This document shows, one piece after another, positions 1-9,788 of a DNA stretch of 64,000 nucleotides; position 1 is the first letter of the stretch; each line of letters opens with the position of its first letter. Source of the DNA: Myxococcales bacterium (GTDB taxonomy: Bacteria > Myxococcota > Polyangia > Nannocystales > Nannocystaceae); NCBI GenBank assembly GCA_016793465.1, contig JAEUJW010000047.1:124001-188000 (forward strand). Reading direction: 5' to 3'. Both the position numbers and the translations under genes were made by a program. The notes under the pieces are model-generated. The model was not told the DNA's origin. It was given only the letters and a program-made list of their open reading frames with translations, and ran no database searches.

Positions 1-497
1 TCGCCGCCGGCATGACCCGGGTCGTCGACGCCGACGGCAACGAGGTCAGCGGGTTCGTGCCCGGCGGCGAGGGCATCAGCGCGCTCGGAGCCGTGGCCGG
101 CACCAAGGGCTTCGACGTGACCGCTTCCGGCCCCGAGGTCGCCGCGCTCGACAAGAAAGAGCGCAAGATCAACCTCAAATCCTCGGGCGCCGACATCGAC
201 GGCGACGCCGACAAGAAGGCCATCAACGCGACCATCCGCAACCGCATGAGCGCGCTCCAGAGCTGCTACGAGAAGGCCTTGCGCGCCAACGCCGGCATCT
301 CCGGCAAGATCGCCTACACCATCACGATCTCGGTGATGGGCACCGTCACCGCCGTCGTCGTGCTCGACGACTCGCTCCAGGACGAAGGCGTGAAGACCTG
401 TACAGTGGCCAAGATCAAGGGGTGGCGGTTCCCCACCACCCCGGGCGCCGAGGCCTCCTCGGACGTGACCTTTTCTGTGGTATTTTCGGGCACATGA
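1..497 (+). CDS. AgmX/PglI C-terminal domain protein, 5' truncated by window
   Basis: The frame is open from the window edge (codons from base 3), so the ATG at 12 is probably internal and the true start lies outside. The visible C-terminal 160 residues carry the TonB-like tail shared by myxobacterial AgmX/PglI proteins: an SCYEKALRAN segment, GISGKI, an alternating hydrophobic strand TITISVMGTVTAVVV, a Cys near the end (VKTCTVAKIKGWRFP) and a closing beta strand. In AgmX-type proteins this tail follows FHA/GYF or TPR-rich parts and acts at the inner membrane/periplasm in gliding motility or secretion machinery; the exact role here is unknown. The stop overlaps the next start (ATGA), indicating coupled translation. 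Confidence 0.75.
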   Translation, partial: AAGMTRVVDADGNEVSGFVPGGEGISALGAVAGTKGFDVTASGPEVAALDKKERKINLKSSGADIDGDADKKAINATIRNRMSALQSCYEKALRANAGISGKIAYTITISVMGTVTAVVVLDDSLQDEGVKTCTVAKIKGWRFPTTPGAEASSDVTFSVVFSGT

Positions 498-1102
498 CGC
501 CGCCCACGCTCCGCCTCGCATCCGCCTGGATCTTCGGTGCGCTGCTCGTCTCGGGCTCGGCCTCCGGCGTCGCCGCCCCCGCCACCACCCAGCGTCCGAC
601 CACGGTGCTCGCCGCGCCGGTTGCCGCTGCAACGAACCCCGCGCCCGCCGCCGCCGTCGCCAAGCCGACCATGAGCGTGGGCGACGCCCGCAACGCGCTC
701 GAGCGCGGCATGACCGAGTTGGGTGAGCTCGCCATGCGCGCCCGACAGTCCGGCGACACGATCCGCATCGCCTGTGTGCAGTCCAAGCAGGACCGAGCCG
801 AGGCCGTGATGGAGGTCGCGACCGGCGATCTGTTGACTGCGCAAGATCCCGCCGCCGACGCGCAGACGCGCGCCTTCGCCGGCGAGAAGCTCAGCGAGAG
901 CGCCCTCCAATTAAAAGACCTCGTCGCCCAGGCCCGCGCCTGCACCGGCCGCGAAGAGGCCAACGCCGACGACGGCGGCAACAACGACGTCCGCCAGCCG
1001 CAGCAGGTCATGCCGCAGGACCCGACCGGCGCCCTCCCGCCGGCCAACCGCGGCTTCCCGCCGATCGACCCGCGCCCCCCCGTCGCCAGCCCCGTGATTT
1101 AG
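494..1102 (+). CDS. Secreted hypothetical protein coupled to AgmX-like gene
   Basis: A 202-residue protein whose ATG overlaps the preceding stop as ATGA, which fixes the start and implies translational coupling. Residues 1-27 form a signal peptide (hydrophobic IFGALLVSG then SGVAAPA). An Ala/Pro/Thr-rich linker follows to about residue 62, then a helical region with two Cys (IACVQSK and ARACTGR) and a Pro-rich disordered tail. No catalytic motif is visible. Genes of this shape often follow AgmX-like genes in myxobacteria, so a periplasmic accessory role is an inference from context only. One AT-only codon pair (tta aaa, near 913) interrupts the GC-rich codons. Confidence 0.8.
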   Translation: MTPPTLRLASAWIFGALLVSGSASGVAAPATTQRPTTVLAAPVAAATNPAPAAAVAKPTMSVGDARNALERGMTELGELAMRARQSGDTIRIACVQSKQDRAEAVMEVATGDLLTAQDPAADAQTRAFAGEKLSESALQLKDLVAQARACTGREEANADDGGNNDVRQPQQVMPQDPTGALPPANRGFPPIDPRPPVASPVI

Positions 1103-1532
1103 CTTCCTTCACGGCCCTGACGGGCCTGGGTCGCCTGCGGCGATCGGGCCTGAAGGCCCACGTCTCGCGTGCGAGCGGGGTTCCCTTCGCGCTCGTTTGC
1201 TGTCTCTGATCGTCGTCGTCGCGGCGGTTCGTTGCCGGTGGGGCAGGGCGGCGATATGTCTCGCTGGATCCTCGGAGTGCCGCGATCGGACGTCGCTCGG
1301 ACATCACGGCGCGCCGGGTTGCCACGCTGGCACGAACGGCGCTCGCCGCGGCCCACGGTGGCCGAGCACGCGCCACGCGATCGCTGAACAACTGTCCCGG
1401 CGGATCCGACCTCACGCACCATGATCGCGATGTCGTGCGCCACGTTGTCTCCACGGCCTCGACCGTGAGAACGGCCGCGTCACTTTCCTCGCTCCGTCGC
1501 CGAGTTTCGGTAGGCTGTAGGCCCCCGTCCCT
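1103..1532. other. 430-bp intergenic region with two tandem hairpins
   Basis: No convincing gene. Two short perfect stem-loops, GGCCC-TGAC-GGGCC (1113-1126) and GGGCC-TGAA-GGCCC (1146-1159), lie directly after the preceding operon and could end transcription, although neither has a T tract. The remaining overlapping open frames have no domain signal. TAGGCT at 1511-1516 is a possible -10 box for the next gene. Confidence 0.45.
1113..1159 (+). terminator. Tandem hairpins downstream of the AgmX-like operon
   Basis: Two five-pair GC stems with four-base loops, 19 bp apart, start 10 bp after the stop at 1102. They lack a U-run, so they would be non-canonical or Rho-assisted terminators. Confidence 0.35.
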
Positions 1533-2933
1533 GTGCGCCGGTCCCTCCAACTCGCCCCGCGCTCTCGCGGCAGCCCGCTGGCGTTCGCCGCTGCGATCGC
1601 TGTCGCCTCGGTCGCGGGGGTGGTGCACGCCGCCCCCGGCACGCTCTCGACCGCGGGCACCGGCATCCCACGCACGGAGGACGGCGCCGGCATCAAGATC
1701 GGCCCGCGTTCATTCTTCCACCCCGGCTTCGCCCTGCTGGTCGGCGCCGACAACAACGTGTTTTGGAACCGCAAGCAGGACGAGGGCGGCATCCGCCCCG
1801 CGGGCCTCGTGTTGCCCGTGGGCTGGCTCGGCATCGGCAACCGCGAGGTCCGCGGCGACACCCTGCAGTCGCCGCCCGAGGCCACCGACCGCAAGCTCGA
1901 CTACAACGTGCGCCTGACCGCGGGCTACCGCGCCTACCTCTCGGGCGCCGAGGACATCCGCAAGATCCCCCGCTTCAGCTTCGACGCCAACGCATTCTTC
2001 ATGCTGCTGCCCGGGCGCCGCTTCAGCGTCACGCTCACCGAGTTCTTCTCGCGCGTCGCCGACCCGCGCAATTACGACGCCGGCATCGGCTTCAACTACA
2101 ACCGCATCGACCACCGCGGCGCGCTCGGGGTGGTCGTCCGCCCCGGCGGCGGCCGCCTCAGCCTGTCCGCCGCCTACCTCAACGAGATCCTCTACTACGA
2201 GGCCAAGGACATCTACAGCGGCGACCGCCTGGTCCAGGGCGCCGCGACCGAGGTCAAGTGGCGCATCCTCCCGCGCTCGTCGCTCGTCGCCGCCTACAGC
2301 TTCAACCACAGCTACTACACCAGCTGCAACGCCAACGTCGACCTCGACTGCAAGGAGGACAACAACGCCCACCGCGTGCTCGTCGGCTACCGCGGGCAGA
2401 TCGGCAAGCGCCTCACCCTCGACGCGCTCGCCGGCTACGGCGCCGGCATCTACTACGACGACGAGACCGGCCCCAACTTTAAAAATTTCATCGGCACGGC
2501 CCGCCTGTCGTGGTTCCCGACCCTGCGCAGCCAGGTGTTCGCCCAGCTCGACCGCCTGTTTAGCGACTCACTGTTCGGCAACTACTTCGTCGACGCCGGC
2601 GGCCGCATCGGCGCCCTGCACAACTGGCGCTGGAAGATGTTCACCGAGGTCGGCTTCTCGGTCTACGGCCGCCGCTACGCCGGCCTGCCGATCCCCGGAC
2701 GCGAGTCGCGGGTCCAGGAGTACATCAACGCCCCCGGGTTCGTCCGCAAGGACACCATCATCAGCCTGAGCGCCCGCGTCGAGCAGCCGCTCGGCAAGTT
2801 CTTCGTGGTCGGCGCCCGCTACGACATGATCCTCGACCGCACCAACTTCGCCGCCAAGTACTCGGGCGGCCGCTTCGACGTCGGCGGGTTCACCAAGCAC
2901 ATCTTCTTCGTGGTCGGCGCCGTGAGGTTCTGA
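1533..2933 (+). CDS. Outer-membrane beta-barrel protein next to polysaccharide export lipoprotein
   Basis: A GTG start gives a clean signal peptide (residues 1-33, cut after VVHA). The 466-residue mature part is rich in alternating aromatic/polar strands (FNYNRID, YLNEILYYEAKDIYSG, AAYSFNHSYYTS, RLTLDALAGYGAGIYY) and ends in VVGAVRF, a C-terminal Phe typical of BamA-assembled barrels. No enzyme motif is seen. It sits 1 bp before a Wza-type export lipoprotein, and the two are almost certainly co-transcribed; barrels in this position commonly serve exopolysaccharide export in myxobacteria. That pathway role is inferred. A short AT-only codon run (ttt aaa aat) occurs near 2479. Confidence 0.85.
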   Translation: MRRSLQLAPRSRGSPLAFAAAIAVASVAGVVHAAPGTLSTAGTGIPRTEDGAGIKIGPRSFFHPGFALLVGADNNVFWNRKQDEGGIRPAGLVLPVGWLGIGNREVRGDTLQSPPEATDRKLDYNVRLTAGYRAYLSGAEDIRKIPRFSFDANAFFMLLPGRRFSVTLTEFFSRVADPRNYDAGIGFNYNRIDHRGALGVVVRPGGGRLSLSAAYLNEILYYEAKDIYSGDRLVQGAATEVKWRILPRSSLVAAYSFNHSYYTSCNANVDLDCKEDNNAHRVLVGYRGQIGKRLTLDALAGYGAGIYYDDETGPNFKNFIGTARLSWFPTLRSQVFAQLDRLFSDSLFGNYFVDAGGRIGALHNWRWKMFTEVGFSVYGRRYAGLPIPGRESRVQEYINAPGFVRKDTIISLSARVEQPLGKFFVVGARYDMILDRTNFAAKYSGGRFDVGGFTKHIFFVVGAVRF

Positions 2934-2934
2934 C

Positions 2935-3537
2935 ATGCGCGCCGCCTGTCTCTTCGCACCTGTCCTCATGGCCCTGGCCCTCGGGTCCTGTCGGCCCGAG
3001 CCCGCCAACGTGCGGCTGCCCGAGGCCGCCCGCAAGAAGACCGGGGCCGGGCTGGCCGCCGGCGACAGCCTCGAGATCCGCGTGTTCGACGAGGACCGCT
3101 TCGACGGCGAGTACCAGGTCGCCGACGACGGCACGATCAAGTTCCCGATGGTCGGCAGCCTCGCGGTCCGCGGCCTCGACAAGGACGCCGTCGCCAGCCT
3201 GATCGAGGACAAGCTGGCCGACGGCTACCTCATCGACCCCCACGTCACCGTCCAGGTCAAGCAGCGCGAGAACCGCGAGGTCAGCGTGCTCGGCCAGGTC
3301 AACAAGGCCGGCTCGCTCGACTTCCGCGACGGCCTGACCATCGTCCAGGCGGTCTCGCTGGCCGGCGGCCTGACCACCTTCGCCGCGCCGAGGCGCGTCA
3401 AGCTGACCCGCCGCACCGGCAACGGCGACGAGACCGTCACCTTCGAGGTCTCGCTGTCCGCGATCATCGACGGCCGCTCCGAGGACCTGGTCTTGAAGCC
3501 AGGTGACATCGTGTTCGTGCCCGAGTCACGGATCTGA
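2935..3537 (+). CDS. Wza-type polysaccharide export lipoprotein
   Basis: A 200-residue lipoprotein with lipobox LGSC at residues 16-19. The Poly_export domain follows: GDSLEIRVFDEDRFDGEYQVADDGTIKFPMVG is the hallmark opening, then an SLBB-like segment VSVLGQVNKAGSLDFRDGLTIVQAVSLAGG and the closing LKPGDIVFVPES. Such proteins form the periplasmic/outer-membrane ring through which capsule or exopolysaccharide leaves the cell. It is shorter than E. coli Wza (about 380 residues), having essentially one SLBB domain, like many myxobacterial paralogues. It follows the barrel gene by 1 bp, and its 3' end overlaps the convergent phytochelatin-synthase-like gene by 12 bp. Confidence 0.92.
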   Translation: MRAACLFAPVLMALALGSCRPEPANVRLPEAARKKTGAGLAAGDSLEIRVFDEDRFDGEYQVADDGTIKFPMVGSLAVRGLDKDAVASLIEDKLADGYLIDPHVTVQVKQRENREVSVLGQVNKAGSLDFRDGLTIVQAVSLAGGLTTFAAPRRVKLTRRTGNGDETVTFEVSLSAIIDGRSEDLVLKPGDIVFVPESRI

Positions 3538-4281
3538 CCGCACGCCGATCGGGCGATCGGGCGCGGAGGCCCGCGCCGGCGAGACCTCGACCCAGTCGCG
3601 CCTCTCGCCGCCGTCGCCGTCGACGGTGTCCATCGCCGCGAACAGCCGCTCGACCGGCGCCCACGCGGGCGGGTACAGGTGCGCGTCGACGTCGAGGATC
3701 AGCACGCGGTCGCCGGCCGCGTCGTAGGCCGACACCGGCGAGTGGTGGCCGAGCCCCTCCTGGCCGAGCCCGTCGCGCCGCCAGTTGACGATCAGGTAGT
3801 CCCCCGGCGTGGCCAGGTTGCGCCGCAGCGCCGCGCGGAAGGCCGCCAGCCCCTCGTCCGCGTGGTGCGCCGCGGCCTCCACACCGTGCGCCCGCAGCAG
3901 CCCCGCGAGGTCCGCCAGCGGCATGCCCGTGAACGTCACCACCCAGCGCGAGCGCACCGCCTCCGCCTCCGCCGTGAACAGCTCCGCCTGTCGCATCGAC
4001 ATCCCGCGCAGCGCCGCCAGCGTCGTCACCGCCGACGCCACCCCGCACCACGCCCGCTGCTCCTGCGCCTGCCAGGCCGCCGCGAGCGCCGCGTGGTCGG
4101 CCCGCGCCGCGCCGGCCAGCAGCGCCTGCCCCTCCGGCGAGTCGAGCGCGAGCAGCCCCGCCGGCAGCGGCTTCACGTCCGCCGTCGGATGCGTCAGCCA
4201 CCACCACAGCCCGCCGAGCGCCGCCGCGGCCAGCACGGCCAGCGCGGCCGCGGTCCACAGCAGGCGTCGCAGCCACTTCAT
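3526..4281 (-). CDS. Phytochelatin synthase-like cysteine peptidase (C83), membrane anchored
   Basis: An N-terminal membrane anchor (about residues 6-30) is followed by a phytochelatin-synthase fold. Cys79 lies in RAWCGVASAVTTL, His180 in GLGHHSPVSAY and Asp197 in VLILDVDAH, reproducing the Cys-His-Asp order and spacing of the papain-like C83 family; YPPAWAPVERLFAAM is also typical. Bacterial members cleave glutathione to gamma-Glu-Cys and usually make little phytochelatin. A periplasmic-facing catalytic domain acting on thiol peptides or metals is inferred. The ATG overlaps the upstream stop (TGATG); a GTG at 4284 is an equally placed alternative. It forms an operon with the lipoprotein gene upstream. 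Confidence 0.82.
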   Translation of the reverse strand: MKWLRRLLWTAAALAVLAAAALGGLWWWLTHPTADVKPLPAGLLALDSPEGQALLAGAARADHAALAAAWQAQEQRAWCGVASAVTTLAALRGMSMRQAELFTAEAEAVRSRWVVTFTGMPLADLAGLLRAHGVEAAAHHADEGLAAFRAALRRNLATPGDYLIVNWRRDGLGQEGLGHHSPVSAYDAAGDRVLILDVDAHLYPPAWAPVERLFAAMDTVDGDGGERRDWVEVSPARASAPDRPIGVRSDP

Positions 4282-4796
4282 CACTGCGGCTCGGACATGG
4301 TGGTCTTCTTGGTGCCGACGACCTCGGTCGGCGTGTAGGCCCCGCTGGCCACGCAGTCGCCCTTCTCACCGGCGGCGGCGCAGGCCCTCAGCAGCGCCTC
4401 GTCGCAGGCCTCCTGCTTGCTCATCTTCAGCTCGGCCTTGCCCTCGATCTTCGCGACCACCGGCACGAGCGACACGCGGTGGGTGGTCTTGCCGTCGATC
4501 ACGGTCGCGGTGTCCTCGGCCTTGAAGCGCTCGACGTCGTGACAGTCGGGGCGGCCTGCCTCGGGCAGGTTGGCGCACGCGGCCACCCACGCGGCCTCCT
4601 TGGCCTTGACCGGGTCGACGTCGACGGCCTCGCCGACGATCGGCTCGGCCTTGCGCGCGAGGGAGATCGTGCAGTGGTAGGTGTCGACTTGCTGCGAGAC
4701 GGGCTCGACTCGCTGCTTCGGGGCCTGCTCGGCGTCGCCGCCGCAGCCCGCGAGCACGGCCAGACCGACGAGGAGGGGCAGGGTGGGGCACCGCAT
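4281..4796 (-). CDS. Hypothetical lipoprotein
   Basis: A 171-residue protein with a lipobox LAGC (Cys18) after a short hydrophobic signal. The mature domain has six Cys besides the lipidated one (YHCTIS, AACANL, PDCHDV, QEACDE, RACAAA, GDCVAS), suggesting disulfides. No known family is recognised. Its stop overlaps the start of the C83 peptidase gene, so the two are probably co-expressed and may act on the same thiol or metal substrate; that link is inference. Confidence 0.78.
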   Translation of the reverse strand: MRCPTLPLLVGLAVLAGCGGDAEQAPKQRVEPVSQQVDTYHCTISLARKAEPIVGEAVDVDPVKAKEAAWVAACANLPEAGRPDCHDVERFKAEDTATVIDGKTTHRVSLVPVVAKIEGKAELKMSKQEACDEALLRACAAAGEKGDCVASGAYTPTEVVGTKKTTMSEPQ

Positions 4797-4907
4797 GCCC
4801 GGCCTCTACCACAGTTCGGACCGGTCTACCGCCTCTGTCTGGCCGGGTGTTCAGTCAAATGCGACGCATTCTTCGCACATGCGGTCCTGCTATAACCCGG
4901 CCGCACC

Positions 4908-6535
<1,628 letters not shown>

Positions 6536-6539
<4 letters not shown>

Positions 6540-6988
6540 CCCCCGCCGCGCGCCAGGGCCGTGACCGCCGCGCCGCCTGGTGCCTGCTCGGCGTGCTGCT
6601 GGCCGCCTGCCGGCACGGCGGCCCCAACCCGCGGACGCTGCACTACGTCGGCGACACCCTGGTCGCGACCTCGCCGCCCGACCACCGCGCCTACACCGCC
6701 TATTTGCAGGCGCAACTGGCCCTCGCCAGCGAGCCCCCCGACCTCGCCCGCGCGCTCGAGCAGATCTCCCTCGCCATCGAGTACGACGGCGACGACGCCC
6801 ACCTGTGGACGGTCCGCGGCGAGGTCGAGCTGCGCCGCGGCGACGTCGAGGCCGCCCGCCGCTCGAGCCAGCAGGCCCTCGCGCTGCGCCCCGGCTACCC
6901 GCCGGCCGAGCGCCTCGCGGCCCGCCTCCACGGCGGCGGCCACGTCGTCGACCTCCCGCCGCCGTCCGCCGGCCCCGTCGCGCACTGA
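6536..6988 (+). CDS. TPR-like lipoprotein
   Basis: The GTG at 6536 overlaps the pccB stop (GTGA), giving a 150-residue lipoprotein with lipobox LAAC at residues 20-23. The mature domain is helical with tetratricopeptide character: [41 protein letters not shown] and [19 protein letters not shown] look like two TPR units. Such proteins mediate protein-protein contacts at the inner face of an envelope membrane. The coupling to pccB may be fortuitous. No specific partner can be named. Confidence 0.78.
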
Positions 6989-6992
6989 GGCG

Positions 6993-7481
6993 CTACAGGA
7001 ACGTCGCCAGGTAGACCACCAGGCAGTACCACGGCGTGCCCGCGAGGATCAGCGCCCGCCGCGTGCGCGCCAGGTCCCGCCGCGTCCCGCCGAGGATCAG
7101 CGCCCCGGCGCACACGCACCACGACACCGCCGCGACCGCGACCGCCAGCGCGAACGCCCGCAGGATGAAGGGCGTCAGCTCGGGCACGAACAGCCCCGCC
7201 GCCGCCACCAGGGTCAGCAGCACCGGCACGTAGGCCAGCACCAGCGCCGTCCGCGACAGCCACCGCCGCGACCGATCCCCCGGCCGCCGCAGGTGCGACA
7301 GCACCCAGGTCAGCAGGAACACCAGCCCGCCGAGCAGCGCCAGCGCCACGCCCCCCAGGGTGATGAACTCGACGATCCTGCGCCAGATCTCCTTGATCCG
7401 GTCGAGGTCGGCGATCACCCCCATCACCGCCGGCAGTTGAATGAGCAGGGTCGTGTACACGAGCGCGGGCAGACAGCGCAT
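6993..7481 (-). CDS. Hypothetical integral membrane protein
   Basis: A 162-residue protein with four hydrophobic segments (about residues 5-25, 38-62, 75-97 and 105-130) joined by Arg-rich loops, and a final hydrophobic stretch GTPWYCLVVYLATFL. No family is recognised. Its start is preceded by TATACT with a 7-bp gap, suggesting a leaderless transcript. Confidence 0.7.
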   Translation of the reverse strand: MRCLPALVYTTLLIQLPAVMGVIADLDRIKEIWRRIVEFITLGGVALALLGGLVFLLTWVLSHLRRPGDRSRRWLSRTALVLAYVPVLLTLVAAAGLFVPELTPFILRAFALAVAVAAVSWCVCAGALILGGTRRDLARTRRALILAGTPWYCLVVYLATFL

Positions 7482-7488
7482 GACGGCG

Positions 7489-7494
7489 AGTATA
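7489..7494 (-). promoter_or_regulatory. -10 hexamer TATACT, leaderless arrangement
   Basis: On the minus strand TATACT ends 7 bp before the ATG of the membrane-protein gene, so transcription should start at or next to the start codon. No clear -35 box is visible at 16-18 bp. Confidence 0.45.
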
Positions 7495-7567
7495 TCACCG
7501 TCCTCGCGGCCGCCCCCCGCACCTCTTGCCAGCGCCCCCCGACTTCGGGTACACCCCGAGACCCCAC

Positions 7568-7641
7568 GCGGGTGTAGCTCAGCTGGATAGAGCGTTGGCC
7601 TCCGAAGCCAAAGGTCGCAGGTTCGAACCCCGCCACTCGCG
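7568..7641 (+). tRNA. tRNA-Arg (CCG)
   Basis: A cloverleaf can be drawn by hand. The acceptor stem is GCGGGTG/CACTCGC with one G-T pair, the D arm contains AGCTCAGCTGG, and the anticodon stem TTGGC/GCCAA encloses the loop CTCCGAA, giving anticodon CCG at 7602-7604. The T arm is GCAGG-TTCGAAC-CCCGC. It reads CGG codons, used in this GC-rich genome. The T stem has an A-C mismatch at its third pair. The CCA end is not encoded. Confidence 0.93.
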
Positions 7642-7653
7642 CTAGTTTGTGTT

Positions 7654-7675
7654 CACGGCTCCTTCGGGGGCCGTG
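7654..7675 (+). terminator. UUCG-loop hairpin after tRNA-Arg
   Basis: CACGGCTCC and GGGGCCGTG form a nine-pair stem (one T-G wobble) capped by TTCG, starting 12 bp after the tRNA. The stable tetraloop hairpin probably defines the 3' end of the precursor or ends transcription. There is no T tract. Confidence 0.6.
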
Positions 7676-7989
7676 CGGCCGTCCGGGCCAGGCCTCCGGG
7701 CGCTCGCCGCACCGCACAGGCCCTCGCGGGCACTCGTCTCCGCCGCGCGGCCCTGCGGGCCCTGCGGGCGCTCGTGGACCGGCACCTCCGCCGCAGGCCC
7801 GTATGACCCTGCGGAGCGGCACCTCCGCCGCGCAGCCACACCTCGCGGACCGGCGAGTTCGCCGGATGGTCGCCGCGTCCTCGGCCTGCGCCGTCTCCGC
7901 GCGAAAATAACGCGTCCGACCGCGGACCGAGCCCGCGGCATCACCGCGGGGTGTTCGGCCCGACGCTCACCGCGAGCCCGCGGCCGCGC
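7676..7989. other. Intergenic repeats-rich stretch, no gene seen
   Basis: The stretch holds GC-rich near-repeats: CCCTGCGGG twice near 7751-7768, and a duplicated GGCACCTCCGCCG at 7781-7793 and 7818-7830. Short open frames have no domain signal. It separates the tRNA from the 3' end of glnS. Confidence 0.4.
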
Positions 7990-9684
7990 TCACTGCTTGT
8001 GTTCTTGCTTGGCCCACGAGTCGCGCAGGCCGATCGTGCGGTTGACGACCAGCAGCTCCGGCGTCGAGTCCTGGTCGACGCAGAAGTACCCGATCCGCTC
8101 GAACTGCACGCGCGTCCCGGCCGCCGCCCCGCGCATGCTCGGCTCGACGAGCCCGCGGACATCGACCCGCGCCTCGGGGTTGATGTTGGCCTTGTAGTCG
8201 CCGCCCTCCGACGGGTCCTCGGTCTTGAACAGCCGGTCGTACAGCCGCGCCTCGATGGGGATCGCGTGGGCCGCCGACAGCCAGCCGATCGTCGCCTTCA
8301 CCTTGAGCGCCTTGGCCTCCGGCGACGAGTCCTGTGCGATCAGCGTGCAGCGCAGCTCCGTCACGTTGCCGGCCGCATCTTTAATGACTTCGTCGCAGCG
8401 GATCACCGACCCGACGTGGCGCAGCCGCACCGCCAGCCCCGGGCTGAGCCGCCACCAGCCCTTGACCGGCACCTCCTTGAAGTCGTCCTGCTCGATGTAC
8501 AGCTCGCGGGAGAACGGCAGCGCCCGCGTCCCGCGCCCCGGCTCGTCCTTGAAGTACTCGGCGTCGAGCTCGCGGACCTCGCCCTCCGGCACGTTGGTCA
8601 GCACCACCTTGAGCGGCGCGAGGATCCCCAGCACCCGCGGGCTCGTCGCGTTGAGGTGCTCGCGCACGTGGTGCTCGAGCAGCGTCACGTCGATCACCCC
8701 GTCGCGCTTCGACACCCCGACCCGCTCGCACAGGTCGCGCAGCGCCTCCGGCGTGTAGCCGCGGCGCCGCATGCCGCGCAGCGTGGGCATGCGCGGGTCG
8801 TCCCAGCCGGTCACGACGCCCGACTGCACCAGCTCGAGCAGCCGCCGCTTGCTCAGCAGCGTGTACGTGAACTGCAGCTTGGCGAACTCGATCTGCTCCG
8901 GGGTGCCGACGGCCTCGGGCCGCAGCGCCCGCACCTGCTCGACGCACCACTCGTACAGCGGGCGGTGGTCCTCGAACTCGAGCGTGCACAGCGAGTGGGT
9001 GATGCGCTCGAGCGCGTCCGACAGGCTGTGCGCGTAGTCGTACATCGGGTAGATGCACCACGCGTCGCCGGTGCGGTGGTGGTGCGCGCGCTTGATGCGG
9101 AAGATCGGCGGGTCCCGCATGTTCACGTTCTTCGACGCCATGTCGATCTTGGCCCGCAGCACGTGCTCGCCGTCGGCGAACTCGCCCGCGCGCATCCTCG
9201 CGAACAGGTCGAGGTTCTCCTCGACCGTGCGCGCGCGGTACGGGCTGTCGGTCCCCGGCTTGTAAAAGTTCCCGCGGTACTCCTTGATCTGCTCGGGCGT
9301 CAGGCTGTCGACGTAGGCCCTCCCGGCTTTAATTAAGTCGACCGCGAACCCGTAGAGCCGCTCGAAGTAGTCGCTGGCGAAGTACAGGTGCTCGCCCCAG
9401 TCGAAGCCGAGCCACTGCACGTCGGCCTTGATCGCCTCGACGTACTCGAGCTCCTCCTTGGCCGGGTTGGTGTCGTCGAAGCGCAGGTGGCAGCGCCCGC
9501 CGAACTCGCGGGCCATGCCGAAGTTCAGGCAGATCGACTTGGCGTGCCCGATGTGCAGGTACCCGTTCGGCTCGGGGGGAAACCGCGTGATCACCTGACC
9601 GCCGTGCTTGCCCGACGCGTTGTCGGCGACGATGCGCTCCCGGATGAAGTTCGGCGGCTGACCCTCGGCGTGCTCGGTCGTCAT
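7990..9684 (-). CDS. glnS: Glutaminyl-tRNA synthetase
   Basis: A 564-residue class I aminoacyl-tRNA synthetase charging tRNA-Gln in the cytosol. The HIGH signature appears as PPEPNGYLHIGHAKSI and the KMSKS loop as LLSKR. GlnRS-specific blocks are present (FDDTNPAKEELEYVEAI, RDPPIFRIKRAHHHRTGDAWCIYPMYDYAHSLSDALE, VTGWDDPRMPTLRGMRRRGYTPEAL), followed by the two anticodon-binding beta barrels ending in VNRTIGLRDSW. The start is the ATG giving MTTEHAEG, since upstream codons lack homology. Its presence suggests direct Gln-tRNA charging rather than only the amidotransferase route. AT-only codon runs occur at L-I-K (9333-9341) and V-I-K. Confidence 0.97.
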   Translation of the reverse strand: MTTEHAEGQPPNFIRERIVADNASGKHGGQVITRFPPEPNGYLHIGHAKSICLNFGMAREFGGRCHLRFDDTNPAKEELEYVEAIKADVQWLGFDWGEHLYFASDYFERLYGFAVDLIKAGRAYVDSLTPEQIKEYRGNFYKPGTDSPYRARTVEENLDLFARMRAGEFADGEHVLRAKIDMASKNVNMRDPPIFRIKRAHHHRTGDAWCIYPMYDYAHSLSDALERITHSLCTLEFEDHRPLYEWCVEQVRALRPEAVGTPEQIEFAKLQFTYTLLSKRRLLELVQSGVVTGWDDPRMPTLRGMRRRGYTPEALRDLCERVGVSKRDGVIDVTLLEHHVREHLNATSPRVLGILAPLKVVLTNVPEGEVRELDAEYFKDEPGRGTRALPFSRELYIEQDDFKEVPVKGWWRLSPGLAVRLRHVGSVIRCDEVIKDAAGNVTELRCTLIAQDSSPEAKALKVKATIGWLSAAHAIPIEARLYDRLFKTEDPSEGGDYKANINPEARVDVRGLVEPSMRGAAAGTRVQFERIGYFCVDQDSTPELLVVNRTIGLRDSWAKQEHKQ

Positions 9685-9788
9685 TTTGCGCCCTCTCGTA
9701 GCCCACGCCGCCTCCCCGGTCAATTCACGCCCGCCCCGCCGACGGCCGAAATTTTGCCCGCACCGCCCGCCCGTGCCAGCGTCGCCGC

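Noticed and set aside
7741..7830. Attachment site next to tRNA-Arg
   Set aside because: The short GC-rich near-repeats do not copy the tRNA 3' end, and no integrase lies nearby.
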